A DNA stretch of 64,000 nucleotides, taken from JACQFK01 sp964619955. GTDB lineage: Bacteria; Planctomycetota; MHYJ01; JACPRB01. Shown in pieces: positions 1 to 8,562 of this stretch (positions are counted from its first letter, which is position 1; each line of letters starts with the position of its first letter). The stretch spans positions 1 through 64,000 of the forward strand of contig CAZUJF010000014.1 in assembly GCA_964619955.1 (NCBI GenBank). The letters are read 5' to 3'. The notes under the pieces are model-generated. The model searched no databases. It was not told where the DNA came from and saw only the letters and a list, made by a program, of their open reading frames with translations. Both the position numbers and the translations under genes were made by a program.

Positions 1-52
1 GAGGTTGGGTCGCCAAACTATTTTTCTGGGGGGTCAAACTGGCGAAGTTGGG

Positions 53-3000
53 CTAACGATCGTTGAGGACGACCGCCTCGCCGCTCAGGCGGGCGCAGGA
101 CCGGAGCAGGACCCGCCGCGTGGACACCTCCGGATACCCGGCGGCCGCCTCCCGCAGGAGCGGGAGATCCGCCGGCAGCGCAGCCCGACCCAGGGCCGCC
201 GCCGCCGCACAGCGCACGTCCGTCGCATTCTCCAGTCGGCGGATCGCCGAGAGCAGCACCGGGACGGCCCGCCGGTCGCCGATCCTTCCCAACGCGTCGG
301 CCGCCGCCGCCCTCCAGCAGGGAGTGTAGTCGAGCTGGAGGAAGTGGACCGTGGGCTCGTCGGGCGAGGGCCGGCCGTGGCGCGCCTCGTTCAGCTCCGG
401 CGCGAGCACCGCCGCCAGCGCCTCGAACGACGCCGGATCCCCCAGCGCGCCCAGCGTGCGCGCCAGGTAGAAGAGCGTCCAGTGACGCACGGGCGTCCAC
501 GCGGGATTCCCCAGCGTGCGCACGACCGCCTCCTCCGGCTTCGCCAGGAAGCGCTCGAAGGCCCGGCGGATGCGCGGCTCGTAGGCGCGGTCGCGGCAGA
601 CGAGCGAGAGGATCTGCGCGGAACGGTTCTCCGGCCCCGGCTTCCCGCCCCACGCGGCGTGCACGGTCGAAAGGGCCTCCTGGATCTCCTTCGAGCCGGC
701 CGCCCCGGCATCCCCGAGCAACGCCAGACAGCTCTCGATCACCTCCTGCTCGCGGCCTCCCCGGCGCAGCAGCCGTCCGGCGATGATCTCGTAATCGTCG
801 TTCCCCAGCAGCAGCGCCCGGTCCGGATCGGTCGGCACGGAGCGGATGATCCGGGACGCGAGCGGCCCGCTGCGGCGGGAGCCCAGCGCGTCCAGCGCCT
901 CGAAGATCCGGAAATGCAGCGGGCTCGCGTGACAGGCGTACAGCGCGGGATGGTCGCTGTACCAGCCGACATAACGCCAGTACTCCTGCAGACGCGCGGC
1001 CGCCCCGAGGAGGACGTCCTCGCAGGCCCCCGTGCCGATGCGGCCCAGCGCCTCGACGCAGGCCTCCGCCAGGAAGAGGTTGCCCTTTTCGGGGTCGAGG
1101 TTCCGCTCCAGGAAGCCGCCCAGCAGCGGGATGGATTCGAGGTCGCGGAGCTGGCCGAGACTTCTCACGGCCGCCTGCAGCGTGCGCGGATTCAGCGGCG
1201 AATCGGCCGGGAACGTGAAGCGGTCCGTGCGGTCGTCCTTCAGGAACGGAGGATAGGGGTTCTTCCCGCCCTCCGCCGAGACGAACGCGCGCAACGCGGC
1301 GGCGGCCGCGGGACCGGCCCCGCGGCCCAGCGCGACGGCGGCGCGGCGCCGGAGCGCGGCGTCGTTCGCGGCGAGATCCCTGATCAGAGACTCCTCGACG
1401 GCCGGCGCGGCGATCCTGCTTCTCCAGGCCTCCGCCTGGCGCCGGCGGTCCGTGAGCGGCGCGAAGGCCTCGAACGGCTCGGCGCGTCCGAGCAAAGCCT
1501 CCAGGGCCGTGGCGGCCGCCTGGGCCGCGATCGGATCCTCGTCGCCCAGCGCGTCCAGCAGCGGCGCCAGCGAATCGCGGTCCCCGCAGGAGGCGAGCGC
1601 CAAGGCCGCGGCGACGCGGACCTCGCGGACGGGATCCTGGAGCTTCGCGCGCACGGCCGCCGCGGAAGCCCGGTCCCGGAGGATGGCGAGATGCTGGAGC
1701 GTGGAAATCCGGGAGGCGGGGTCGGCAGCGGCCAGATCCGCCTCCAGGGCGAGGCGCTCCCCGAGCCCCGTGGCGGCGGGCCCGCCCGCATGCCGGTTGA
1801 TGGACGCGATCTCGCGGAAACGCTCGAACTGCAGGTCCATGAGCCCGGTGACGCCGGCGTTGTTGCCCCGGAAGCGGGGCGGACGGCCCTGTCCCAGGAG
1901 GCGCAGCGGCGCCGCGCCGAGCGCCAGGGGCTGCACCGGCCGGGCCGACGGGGACGCCTCGCGCGGGGCGTGGCAGCCCACGCAGGAGCGGTGCTCCCCG
2001 GGCCGGACGTAGATCCACGACATCTCGTTCAGCTCGGAACGGCCCTCCGCATCGACCGCCTGCAGGGCCAGCGGCGTGTCCGCGGGCACCTCCACGTGGA
2101 AGGAACCGTCGGAGGCCAGGGGGACGAGGCCGAGGTCCACCGTCTCGTGCCCCGCGTGGACGATGTGCGAGTGCGAGGAGCGCGTGGTGAGGCCGACGCC
2201 CGCCAGCACCCGGACGGCCCGGATCGCGGACCAGTCCGCCTTCGTCTTGGTGGTGAGGCGGACGTTCTGGCAGAGCAGGAACCCGGTGGCGTCGGGGCGA
2301 TCGGCCTTCCGCCGGTCGACGGCGCTCGGCAGCACCGGCGGGCGCGGACGGGCCCCGAGCGCGACGGGCGAATGCAGGGATCCCGTGGGGAGCGCATACA
2401 GCCGGGTGAGGCGTCCGTTCGCCGGGTCGAGGACGGCGAGGACGTCCGACACCGACTGTTTGCCCTCGTGGCGCAGGACGGTGCAGAGCAGCCGGCCGTC
2501 GGCGAGCGGGGCGAGGTCGCCCAGTCCGGCCGGGAGGCGGGCGTAGCGGCGCTCGGGGTCGCCGGGCAGGCCGACGAAGGAGCCGCGGTTGGAGATCGCG
2601 GCGAGCCGGCCGTCGGGCAGCGGGGCGGGGCTGCCGTAGCCGAAGGCCCGGAGGCGGCTGCCGTAGTCCGGCCCGGATTCGGCCCCCAGGGCGGTCAGGC
2701 CGCCGGTGCCGTCGGGCCGCATGACGTGGATCTGGGTCTCGACCTTGGCCCGGTCGAAGAAGTTGTCGGTGCGGATGAAGGCGACGCTCCCGTCGGCCAT
2801 CACCTTGGGCTCGTTGTCGAAGATCGGCGTGAAGGTGACGGGATGGATGTCGCGGCCCCCGGCCTCCATGACGAAGAGGGCGCGCGCCGGCGGCGCGTGG
2901 TACTCCTCGAAGGTCCCGATGCGGGTGGAGGCGAAGATGATCCGGCCGTCCGGGAGCTCGGCCGGGTCCAGATCGTGGAAGGGCCCGTCGGTGAGGCGCT

Positions 3001-3937
3001 CCGGCGCGCCCCCGGCGGCGGAGAGGCGGTAGATGTGGAAGAAGGATTCGCCGGGGGCGGCCATGGACAGGTAGATCCAGCGGCCGTCGTAGGAGACGCT
3101 CGGCGATCCGAGGCAGCCCGTGCCCGCGTCGAGCAGCAGCCGGGGCCCGGATTCCGGCGGGTCGAGGCGCAGCGAATACAGCTTGCGCCCGATCTTCGAC
3201 GGCGTGGGCAGGTCGAACTCGGTGTAGGCGCGAGACCAGTCGCCCGCGCGGAAGCACACGCCCCAGGCGTCGCCCCGCTGGGGCACGTAGACGCTGCAGT
3301 CGTCCGCGATGAAGGCGACGGCCGCGGGGGGCTTGAAGTCCGGGCCGGGCGCGTCGAACGCGCGGGCCGGGGCTGCGCCGCTGCGGGCGGCGGCGCGGGC
3401 GGGGAGCCTGCCCCAAGGCGCGGTCCCCATCGGGCCCACGATGCGGGCCGGCGTCCAGTCGGCCCCCTCGACGAATTCGGGGTGGGCGAACTCGACCGGA
3501 TCGGGATCGGCGGACACCTTCCAGGCGGGGTCGCTCAGGATCTCCAGCGCCGGACGTCCGGCCATCTCGATCTTCACGGCGGCCACGAGTCCGGCGGCCC
3601 CTCCGAGATTGCGGCCCCGGACCCCGATGACGTTGAGCCCCCGGACGAGGCGGGACGACAGGTCGTATGTTTCGGCGGACTGCCAGACCTCCGCGGCGGC
3701 CCCGGCGTCGCCGCCGAGCCGGGCTCCGTTGACGAAGAGCTCGTAGTCGTTGTCGGCGGTGATGACGATGCGGGCGCGCGCGGGGGCCTGATCGAGTTTG
3801 AGCGTGCGGCGGAAATGGCAGAGGGGGACCTCCGGCGCGGCCCAGATCCAGGACGCGCGTTCCAGGAGCGCGGCGGGATCCTCCGCGGGGGCGGACTGGA
3901 GGGCGGCGGCCAGGGTCAGCGTCAGCGCCAGAAGCAT
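53..3937 (-). CDS. Secreted HZS-alpha-like monoheme protein with TolB-like propeller and HEAT repeats
   Basis: A 1294-aa exported protein. Residues 1-18 form a signal peptide. Residues about 25-150 look like a jelly-roll, galactose-binding-type domain (YELFVNGARLGGD). A TolB/WD40-type propeller with PDG and DGR turns follows (about 200-520). Next comes the middle domain named after hydrazine synthase alpha, ending in a single CVGCH heme motif near residue 650. Residues about 700-1290 are HEAT repeats. The family is common in Planctomycetota, and the presence of the domain does not imply hydrazine synthesis. No substrate can be named. It lies 21 bp downstream of another HZS-alpha-like gene and is probably co-transcribed with it. 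The start has a GAGGA Shine-Dalgarno. The last 52 bp of the window before it hold a T-rich stretch, possibly 3-prime untranslated sequence. Confidence 0.82.
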   Translation of the reverse strand: MLLALTLTLAAALQSAPAEDPAALLERASWIWAAPEVPLCHFRRTLKLDQAPARARIVITADNDYELFVNGARLGGDAGAAAEVWQSAETYDLSSRLVRGLNVIGVRGRNLGGAAGLVAAVKIEMAGRPALEILSDPAWKVSADPDPVEFAHPEFVEGADWTPARIVGPMGTAPWGRLPARAAARSGAAPARAFDAPGPDFKPPAAVAFIADDCSVYVPQRGDAWGVCFRAGDWSRAYTEFDLPTPSKIGRKLYSLRLDPPESGPRLLLDAGTGCLGSPSVSYDGRWIYLSMAAPGESFFHIYRLSAAGGAPERLTDGPFHDLDPAELPDGRIIFASTRIGTFEEYHAPPARALFVMEAGGRDIHPVTFTPIFDNEPKVMADGSVAFIRTDNFFDRAKVETQIHVMRPDGTGGLTALGAESGPDYGSRLRAFGYGSPAPLPDGRLAAISNRGSFVGLPGDPERRYARLPAGLGDLAPLADGRLLCTVLRHEGKQSVSDVLAVLDPANGRLTRLYALPTGSLHSPVALGARPRPPVLPSAVDRRKADRPDATGFLLCQNVRLTTKTKADWSAIRAVRVLAGVGLTTRSSHSHIVHAGHETVDLGLVPLASDGSFHVEVPADTPLALQAVDAEGRSELNEMSWIYVRPGEHRSCVGCHAPREASPSARPVQPLALGAAPLRLLGQGRPPRFRGNNAGVTGLMDLQFERFREIASINRHAGGPAATGLGERLALEADLAAADPASRISTLQHLAILRDRASAAAVRAKLQDPVREVRVAAALALASCGDRDSLAPLLDALGDEDPIAAQAAATALEALLGRAEPFEAFAPLTDRRRQAEAWRSRIAAPAVEESLIRDLAANDAALRRRAAVALGRGAGPAAAAALRAFVSAEGGKNPYPPFLKDDRTDRFTFPADSPLNPRTLQAAVRSLGQLRDLESIPLLGGFLERNLDPEKGNLFLAEACVEALGRIGTGACEDVLLGAAARLQEYWRYVGWYSDHPALYACHASPLHFRIFEALDALGSRRSGPLASRIIRSVPTDPDRALLLGNDDYEIIAGRLLRRGGREQEVIESCLALLGDAGAAGSKEIQEALSTVHAAWGGKPGPENRSAQILSLVCRDRAYEPRIRRAFERFLAKPEEAVVRTLGNPAWTPVRHWTLFYLARTLGALGDPASFEALAAVLAPELNEARHGRPSPDEPTVHFLQLDYTPCWRAAAADALGRIGDRRAVPVLLSAIRRLENATDVRCAAAAALGRAALPADLPLLREAAAGYPEVSTRRVLLRSCARLSGEAVVLNDR

Positions 3938-3958
3938 CGGGTCATCCTCTTTAGGGCC

Positions 3959-6424
3959 TCAGTCCCAGAGCGACCGCCAATACGTCCGGTCGGTGGCGAA
4001 AACGTCGAAGGGCCCCGCGCCGGGTTTCTCCGTGAGGACGCCGTAGCGGAGCATTTCACGCAGATACTGGGCGTTGGGCCTGAAGCGGGCCGACCCGAAA
4101 TTGCCGGCGTCCTCGAGGGAGCGGCGGCCGCGGTCGACGGCGTCGCAGAGGGCGCGGAAGTCCGGGTCGTCCGTCCCCGCGAAGACGGGCGGGCCGCAGC
4201 TCTCCCAGCCGCCGGCGCTCCTCGCCAGGGGCGCGAGCAGCAGCGGTGAGGCGGCGGGGGCCGTGAAATTCAGCAGGATGTTCTCGCTGTAGCGCAGGAG
4301 GGGGTCGTTCTCGCGGACGATGCGTTCGTAGGGCGCCGTGGAGCGGCCGGGGGACGAACCCTCCCCGAAGCGGCGGCGGTAGGGCAGGGGCCGGGCGCCC
4401 GCGACAGCGGACCCGCCGAGGGCGTGGCAGGAGGCGCAGCGGCGCTCCAGCACGGGTTTCTGGACCGCGAAGACCTCCGCGACGGCCGCGGCCGCCGTCT
4501 GCTGCTGGGCGTCGTTGCGCAGGGCCGCGTAGGTGCCGGCGAAGGTCGCGCCGCTTTCGATCCAGAGCCAGAGCAGCCGGCGCTCCTGCGGGGAGAGGCG
4601 CGCGCCGTGGTGGCCGCCGTCGAGCTTGGAAAGGAGCGGGCTGGCCGAACTGCCGATCGAGCGCGGCGGCTGGTTGCCGTAGCCGTTGCGGCCGTCCGCC
4701 ACCTGGCGGGACGCCAGCAGGGCGTAGTAGCCGTGGCTCCAGTGGGGCCCCATGTCGCCCGTGAGGAGGACGTGTCCCTCGCGCCGCTCCGGACGGTGGC
4801 AGGCGACGCAGTGGCGGTCGAGGACGGGCTGGACGTCCCGCTTCATGTCGACGACGTCCGGGAAGCCCGCGAACGGCTCGATGCGGCTGGGGGGGCGCTG
4901 GAGGGCCAGGAGATCGGTGGAACTGCCGCGGGCGGACGGGGTCCTGCCCCGGCGTTCGTGGCAGCCGACGCAGCCCAGCGTCTCCCCGGGCGCCACGCTG
5001 GCGAAACTCTGCATGCGCTTGAGCGAGCGGTCCTCCGCGTCGAGGGAGACGAAGAAGATCTGCCGCTGGGCGGGGGCCTCGAAATACGCGGAGCCGTCGG
5101 CCTCCACCGGGACGGTGCCCAGGACGCGTTCGAGCGTGAAGGTCCCCAGCCAGGTGAGCACGTCCGGGCCGCCGCTGAAATTGACGGGCTTGGGGAGGGA
5201 CTCCAGCACGAGCAGCTTGCGCACGTCCCCGGGCCGGAGGTCTCCGAGGTTGCGCCCCTCGTTCACGTCGGCGAGGACGAAGCGTCCGGTCTTTTCGCCC
5301 GCCTTCGCGCGGGGGGCGGGCACGGGCTCGCGGGGCCGGGGGACCAGCGGCCGCGGCTCATGGACGCCGCCCGAATCCGCCACCGTGAGGAAGCTCTCCA
5401 CGCCCCCGCGGCCGTCGATGAGCACGAGGTCCCGGTCCTGGGCGGCGAGGACGCAGTCCTCCGAGAAGGGGAAGGGGTCCTTGACGAGCTTCCCCTTGTG
5501 GAGCGGCCGGGCGCCGCCCGGGTCGTCGGGCCCCGCGGAGGGGGAGACGAGCGTGGCGATGCCGGCGTGATCGCTGACGCCGTGCCCGGGGGAGAAGTTC
5601 GCGAGCACCTTGTCGGACCCCGGCACGGGCTTGGCGTCGATCATGACGACGCCCGGCCTCATGTTGCCGTAGTAGACCGCGTGCCCCGAGCCGTCGGGAA
5701 ACATGGTCCAGAGGTGGTGGAAGTCGACCTGGCTGCGGTCGACGTACTCCCAGCGCGTGTAGAGGATGCGTCCGTCCGGCATGACCCAGGGGGTGTTGTC
5801 GTGTTCGGTGTTGGCGGAGACGAGGCGGATCGAGCCGCCCTGCGGATCGCAGCGGTACATCACGCCGACCTGGGTCATCCAGCAGTTGACCCAGCGGCGG
5901 CAGCGGGTGGAGACGAAGACGATGTCGTCGTCCGGCAGATACGTGGCCTCGTAGTCGTCCCAGGGCCCGTCGGTGATCTGGCGCAGCCCCGTCCCGTCGG
6001 AGCAGATCTCGTAAAGGTGGTAGACGTCCGTCCCCGCCTTCCGGAGGGAGAAGAGGATGCGCCGGCCGTCGTAATGGACCTGCGGATCGCGGACGGAGCC
6101 GCCCCGGGCGTCGAAGATCACGCCGACCCGGCCGCTCTGCAGGTCGACCTTGCAGAGGCGCCCGGTGTCGGGTTTCCCGTTCCCGGCGTACGCCTTCCGG
6201 GAGGCGTCGCCGCAGTAGTAGCCGACGTTGGCGTACCAGTGCGGGTCGTCGTAGCGCCCCCGGGCGGCGAAGACGATCTCGCGCACGCCCTTCAGGGGCC
6301 CCTCGAGGGCGCGCCGCAGCAGCGGCCCGTCCAGGCGGGCGCGGGGCGCGGCCGCTTCCTGGGCGGGCAGGCCGCCCGGAAGGGCGAGCGCCAGCAGGAG
6401 CGGGAGGAGCGGCCAGGTATTCAT
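3959..6424 (-). CDS. Secreted HZS-alpha-like triheme cytochrome
   Basis: An 821-aa exported protein starting at MNTWPLLPLLLALALPGG, which gives a clean signal peptide; the longer in-frame extension to 6526 has no signal. Residues about 35-400 are a TolB-like propeller (repeated YDGRRILFS and LPDDDIVFVS strands). About 400-520 is the hydrazine-synthase-alpha middle domain (VPVEADGSAYFEAPA). Three heme motifs follow: CVGCH (about 485), CVACH (about 537) and CASCH (about 664). This resembles the many planctomycete periplasmic multiheme proteins of unknown substrate. It is the first gene of a two-gene operon with 53-3937. The start codon is embedded in a copy of the TAACC/GGTTA palindrome, so the message may be nearly leaderless or the promoter immediately adjacent. 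Confidence 0.82.
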   Translation of the reverse strand: MNTWPLLPLLLALALPGGLPAQEAAAPRARLDGPLLRRALEGPLKGVREIVFAARGRYDDPHWYANVGYYCGDASRKAYAGNGKPDTGRLCKVDLQSGRVGVIFDARGGSVRDPQVHYDGRRILFSLRKAGTDVYHLYEICSDGTGLRQITDGPWDDYEATYLPDDDIVFVSTRCRRWVNCWMTQVGVMYRCDPQGGSIRLVSANTEHDNTPWVMPDGRILYTRWEYVDRSQVDFHHLWTMFPDGSGHAVYYGNMRPGVVMIDAKPVPGSDKVLANFSPGHGVSDHAGIATLVSPSAGPDDPGGARPLHKGKLVKDPFPFSEDCVLAAQDRDLVLIDGRGGVESFLTVADSGGVHEPRPLVPRPREPVPAPRAKAGEKTGRFVLADVNEGRNLGDLRPGDVRKLLVLESLPKPVNFSGGPDVLTWLGTFTLERVLGTVPVEADGSAYFEAPAQRQIFFVSLDAEDRSLKRMQSFASVAPGETLGCVGCHERRGRTPSARGSSTDLLALQRPPSRIEPFAGFPDVVDMKRDVQPVLDRHCVACHRPERREGHVLLTGDMGPHWSHGYYALLASRQVADGRNGYGNQPPRSIGSSASPLLSKLDGGHHGARLSPQERRLLWLWIESGATFAGTYAALRNDAQQQTAAAAVAEVFAVQKPVLERRCASCHALGGSAVAGARPLPYRRRFGEGSSPGRSTAPYERIVRENDPLLRYSENILLNFTAPAASPLLLAPLARSAGGWESCGPPVFAGTDDPDFRALCDAVDRGRRSLEDAGNFGSARFRPNAQYLREMLRYGVLTEKPGAGPFDVFATDRTYWRSLWD

Positions 6425-6440
6425 AACCCAGTTACTCAAC
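6419..6440 (-). promoter_or_regulatory. TAACC/GGTTA palindrome at the start of the triheme gene
   Basis: AT-rich imperfect palindrome (coding-strand core TAACTGGGTTA) that overlaps the ATG of the gene ending at 3959. A weaker relative (core TAACGCGATTG) lies at 6501-6511, before the divergent beta-helix gene. One of about 15 similar sites in the window. Confidence 0.5.
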
Positions 6441-6588
6441 ACCGGGGCGCGAGGCCGCGTTGGGGGGAACGTCGCCGGCGGGGCGCTTCGTCCGGAAAGA
6501 TAACGCGATTGACTGAAACGGTCCACCGGAAGGACGGCGTCGGGCGTAGTGTCAGCGGTTCGTCGCGGAAACAGCTTCCGGAGGGGTC

Positions 6589-8556
6589 ATGCTGATCTGG
6601 CTCGCGTTCTGGCTGCAGTCCGGCGCCGGCGTGGAGATCGTCGTGTCGCCGCAGGGTCTGGACTCCAACCCCGGCACGCGGGAGGCGCCCCTGGCCACGC
6701 CGGCGCGGGCGCGGGACCTGGCGCGGGAGCGCCGCGGAAAGGGCCCCGTCGTCATCCTGCTGCGCGGCGGGACGTACGCGCTGGCGGAGCCGCTGCGCTT
6801 CTTGCCGGAGGATTCCGGAAGCGAGGGCGCGCCGCTCACGGTGGCGGCCTTCCCGGGGGAGCGGCCGGTCCTGAGCGCGGGGACGGCGGTCGGCGGCTGG
6901 AAGGTGGAGGAGGTCCGCGGCATGAAGCTGTGGACGGCGCCGCTCGCGGGGGCGCCGCGGCAGCTCTGGGTGAACGGGGTTCGGGCCGAGCGTCCGCGCC
7001 TGCCGAAGCAGGGGACGTTCCGCATCGAGAGCCTGCCCGACCTGAAGAAGGACACCCCCTGGAACGGGGGCCAGACGCGCTTCAAATATGCGGAGGGGGA
7101 CCTGAAGGCCTGGCACAACCTCCAGGACGTGGAGGTCGTCGCGCTGCACTTCTGGGTCGATTCCCGCATGCCCGTGCAGGAGCTGGACGAGGCGTCGCGG
7201 ATCGTGACGCTGGGGCGGAGGAGCATCTTCCGGCTCACCACGGATCACGGGAAGACGCCGGCGTGCTACTGGGTCGAGAACGTCTTCGAGGCCCTGGACG
7301 GCCCCGGGCAGTGGTACCACGACCGCAAGGCGGGCAGGATCTACTACCATCCGCGGCCTGGGGAGGATCCCGCCACGAGCGAGGCGGTCGTGTCCCGGCT
7401 GCTGCAGGCGGTCTCGATCGAGGGGCGTCCGGCCGAGAAGGCCTTCGTGGAGCATCTGAACTTCCGCGGGATCACGCTGTCCCACGGCGAGGCGTCGAGC
7501 CCGCCGGCCGGCTGGCCCGACAGCACGGTGGCCGGGCCCTACCAGGCCGCGTTCACCTCGCCCGGGCTCTTCCGGGCCGCGGGCTACCGGCACGGGGCCT
7601 TCGAGGACGGCCAGGTCTGCCGCACCGGCAGCTACGGGCTGGAGTTCGGCGCCGGCTGCTCGGACATCCTCGTCTCCCGGAACGAGATCTTCGACCTGGG
7701 GGCGGGCGGCCTCAAGATCGGCGAGACGAAGTTCGCCGCGGAGGAGCCGCTCCGGACGGGGCGCTTCACCGTCGCGGACAACCGCATCCACCACGGCGGC
7801 CGCATCTTCCCGAGCGCCGTGGGCGTCTTCGTCGGCCACAGCGGCGGGAACCGCTTCGCGCACAACGAGATCTCCGAACTGTATTACAGCGGCTTCTCGA
7901 TCGGCTGGTCCTGGGGATACAAACCCGCCGGCACGCACGACAACATCGTCGAGTTCAACCACGTCCACGACCTGGGCAAGGGCCTGCTCTCGGACATGGG
8001 CGGGATCTACACGCTGGGCGTCTCCCCCGGCACCATCATCCGGAACAACGTCTTCCACGACATCGAGTCCCAGACCTACGGCGGATGGGGGATCTACTTC
8101 GACGAGGGCACCACCGGGGTCCTCGCGGAGAACAACATCGCGTACCGCTGCAAGTCGAACGGCTTCCACCAGCACTACGGCAAGGAGAACACCGTCCGCA
8201 ACAACATCTTCGCGCTCAACCGCGACGCGCAGATCGCGCGCAGCCGGAAGGAGCCCCACTTCACGCTCGCGTTCGAGCGGAACATCGTCTACTGGAAGGA
8301 GGGCAAGCTCCTCTCCGGGAACTGGGACGGCGGGCAGTTCCGCTGGGAGAAGAACCTCTTCTGGAACGCGGCGGGCCCGACGCAGGGGCTGCCGGAGGAC
8401 TGGAAGGCGAAGGGGCTCGACAAGGACTCGCTGATCGCCGATCCGCTCTTCGTCGATCCCGGGAAGGGCGACTTCAGGCTCAAGCCCGGGTCCCCCGCGC
8501 TCGCGCTGGGGTTCCAGCCGATCGACGTTTCCGGCGTCGGACCCCGGCCGCGCTGA
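6589..8556 (+). CDS. Secreted right-handed parallel beta-helix protein, GH141-like
   Basis: A 655-aa protein with a short hydrophobic N-terminus (MLIWLAFWLQSGAG). It opens with the VSPQGLDSNPGTREAPLAT pattern typical of beta-helix carbohydrate-active proteins. The rest is Asn/Gly-rich parallel beta-helix coils (about 230-600; for example NIVEFNHVHDLGKG, IIRNNVFHDI). The N-terminal layout (GGTYALAEPL, then a segment on the effect of sugars or names such as LWVNGVRAERPRLP) resembles GH141-type or related planctomycete glycan-active proteins. I cannot assign catalytic residues or a substrate. The ATG at 6589 has a GGAGGGG ribosome site 2 nt upstream. It is divergent from the triheme gene and converges on 8563-11865. 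Confidence 0.72.
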   Translation: MLIWLAFWLQSGAGVEIVVSPQGLDSNPGTREAPLATPARARDLARERRGKGPVVILLRGGTYALAEPLRFLPEDSGSEGAPLTVAAFPGERPVLSAGTAVGGWKVEEVRGMKLWTAPLAGAPRQLWVNGVRAERPRLPKQGTFRIESLPDLKKDTPWNGGQTRFKYAEGDLKAWHNLQDVEVVALHFWVDSRMPVQELDEASRIVTLGRRSIFRLTTDHGKTPACYWVENVFEALDGPGQWYHDRKAGRIYYHPRPGEDPATSEAVVSRLLQAVSIEGRPAEKAFVEHLNFRGITLSHGEASSPPAGWPDSTVAGPYQAAFTSPGLFRAAGYRHGAFEDGQVCRTGSYGLEFGAGCSDILVSRNEIFDLGAGGLKIGETKFAAEEPLRTGRFTVADNRIHHGGRIFPSAVGVFVGHSGGNRFAHNEISELYYSGFSIGWSWGYKPAGTHDNIVEFNHVHDLGKGLLSDMGGIYTLGVSPGTIIRNNVFHDIESQTYGGWGIYFDEGTTGVLAENNIAYRCKSNGFHQHYGKENTVRNNIFALNRDAQIARSRKEPHFTLAFERNIVYWKEGKLLSGNWDGGQFRWEKNLFWNAAGPTQGLPEDWKAKGLDKDSLIADPLFVDPGKGDFRLKPGSPALALGFQPIDVSGVGPRPR

Positions 8557-8562
8557 GCGGGC

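Noticed and set aside
1..52. An RNA element at the window start
   Set aside because: The 52 bp show a short T-rich run and weak CGCCA/TGGCG pairing only; too little for a terminator or RNA call.
5..4249. A 1414-codon open frame on the plus strand
   Set aside because: It is an antisense shadow of the two HZS-alpha-like genes: Arg/Gly/Pro-rich with no recognisable domain or ribosome site, a typical result of high GC.
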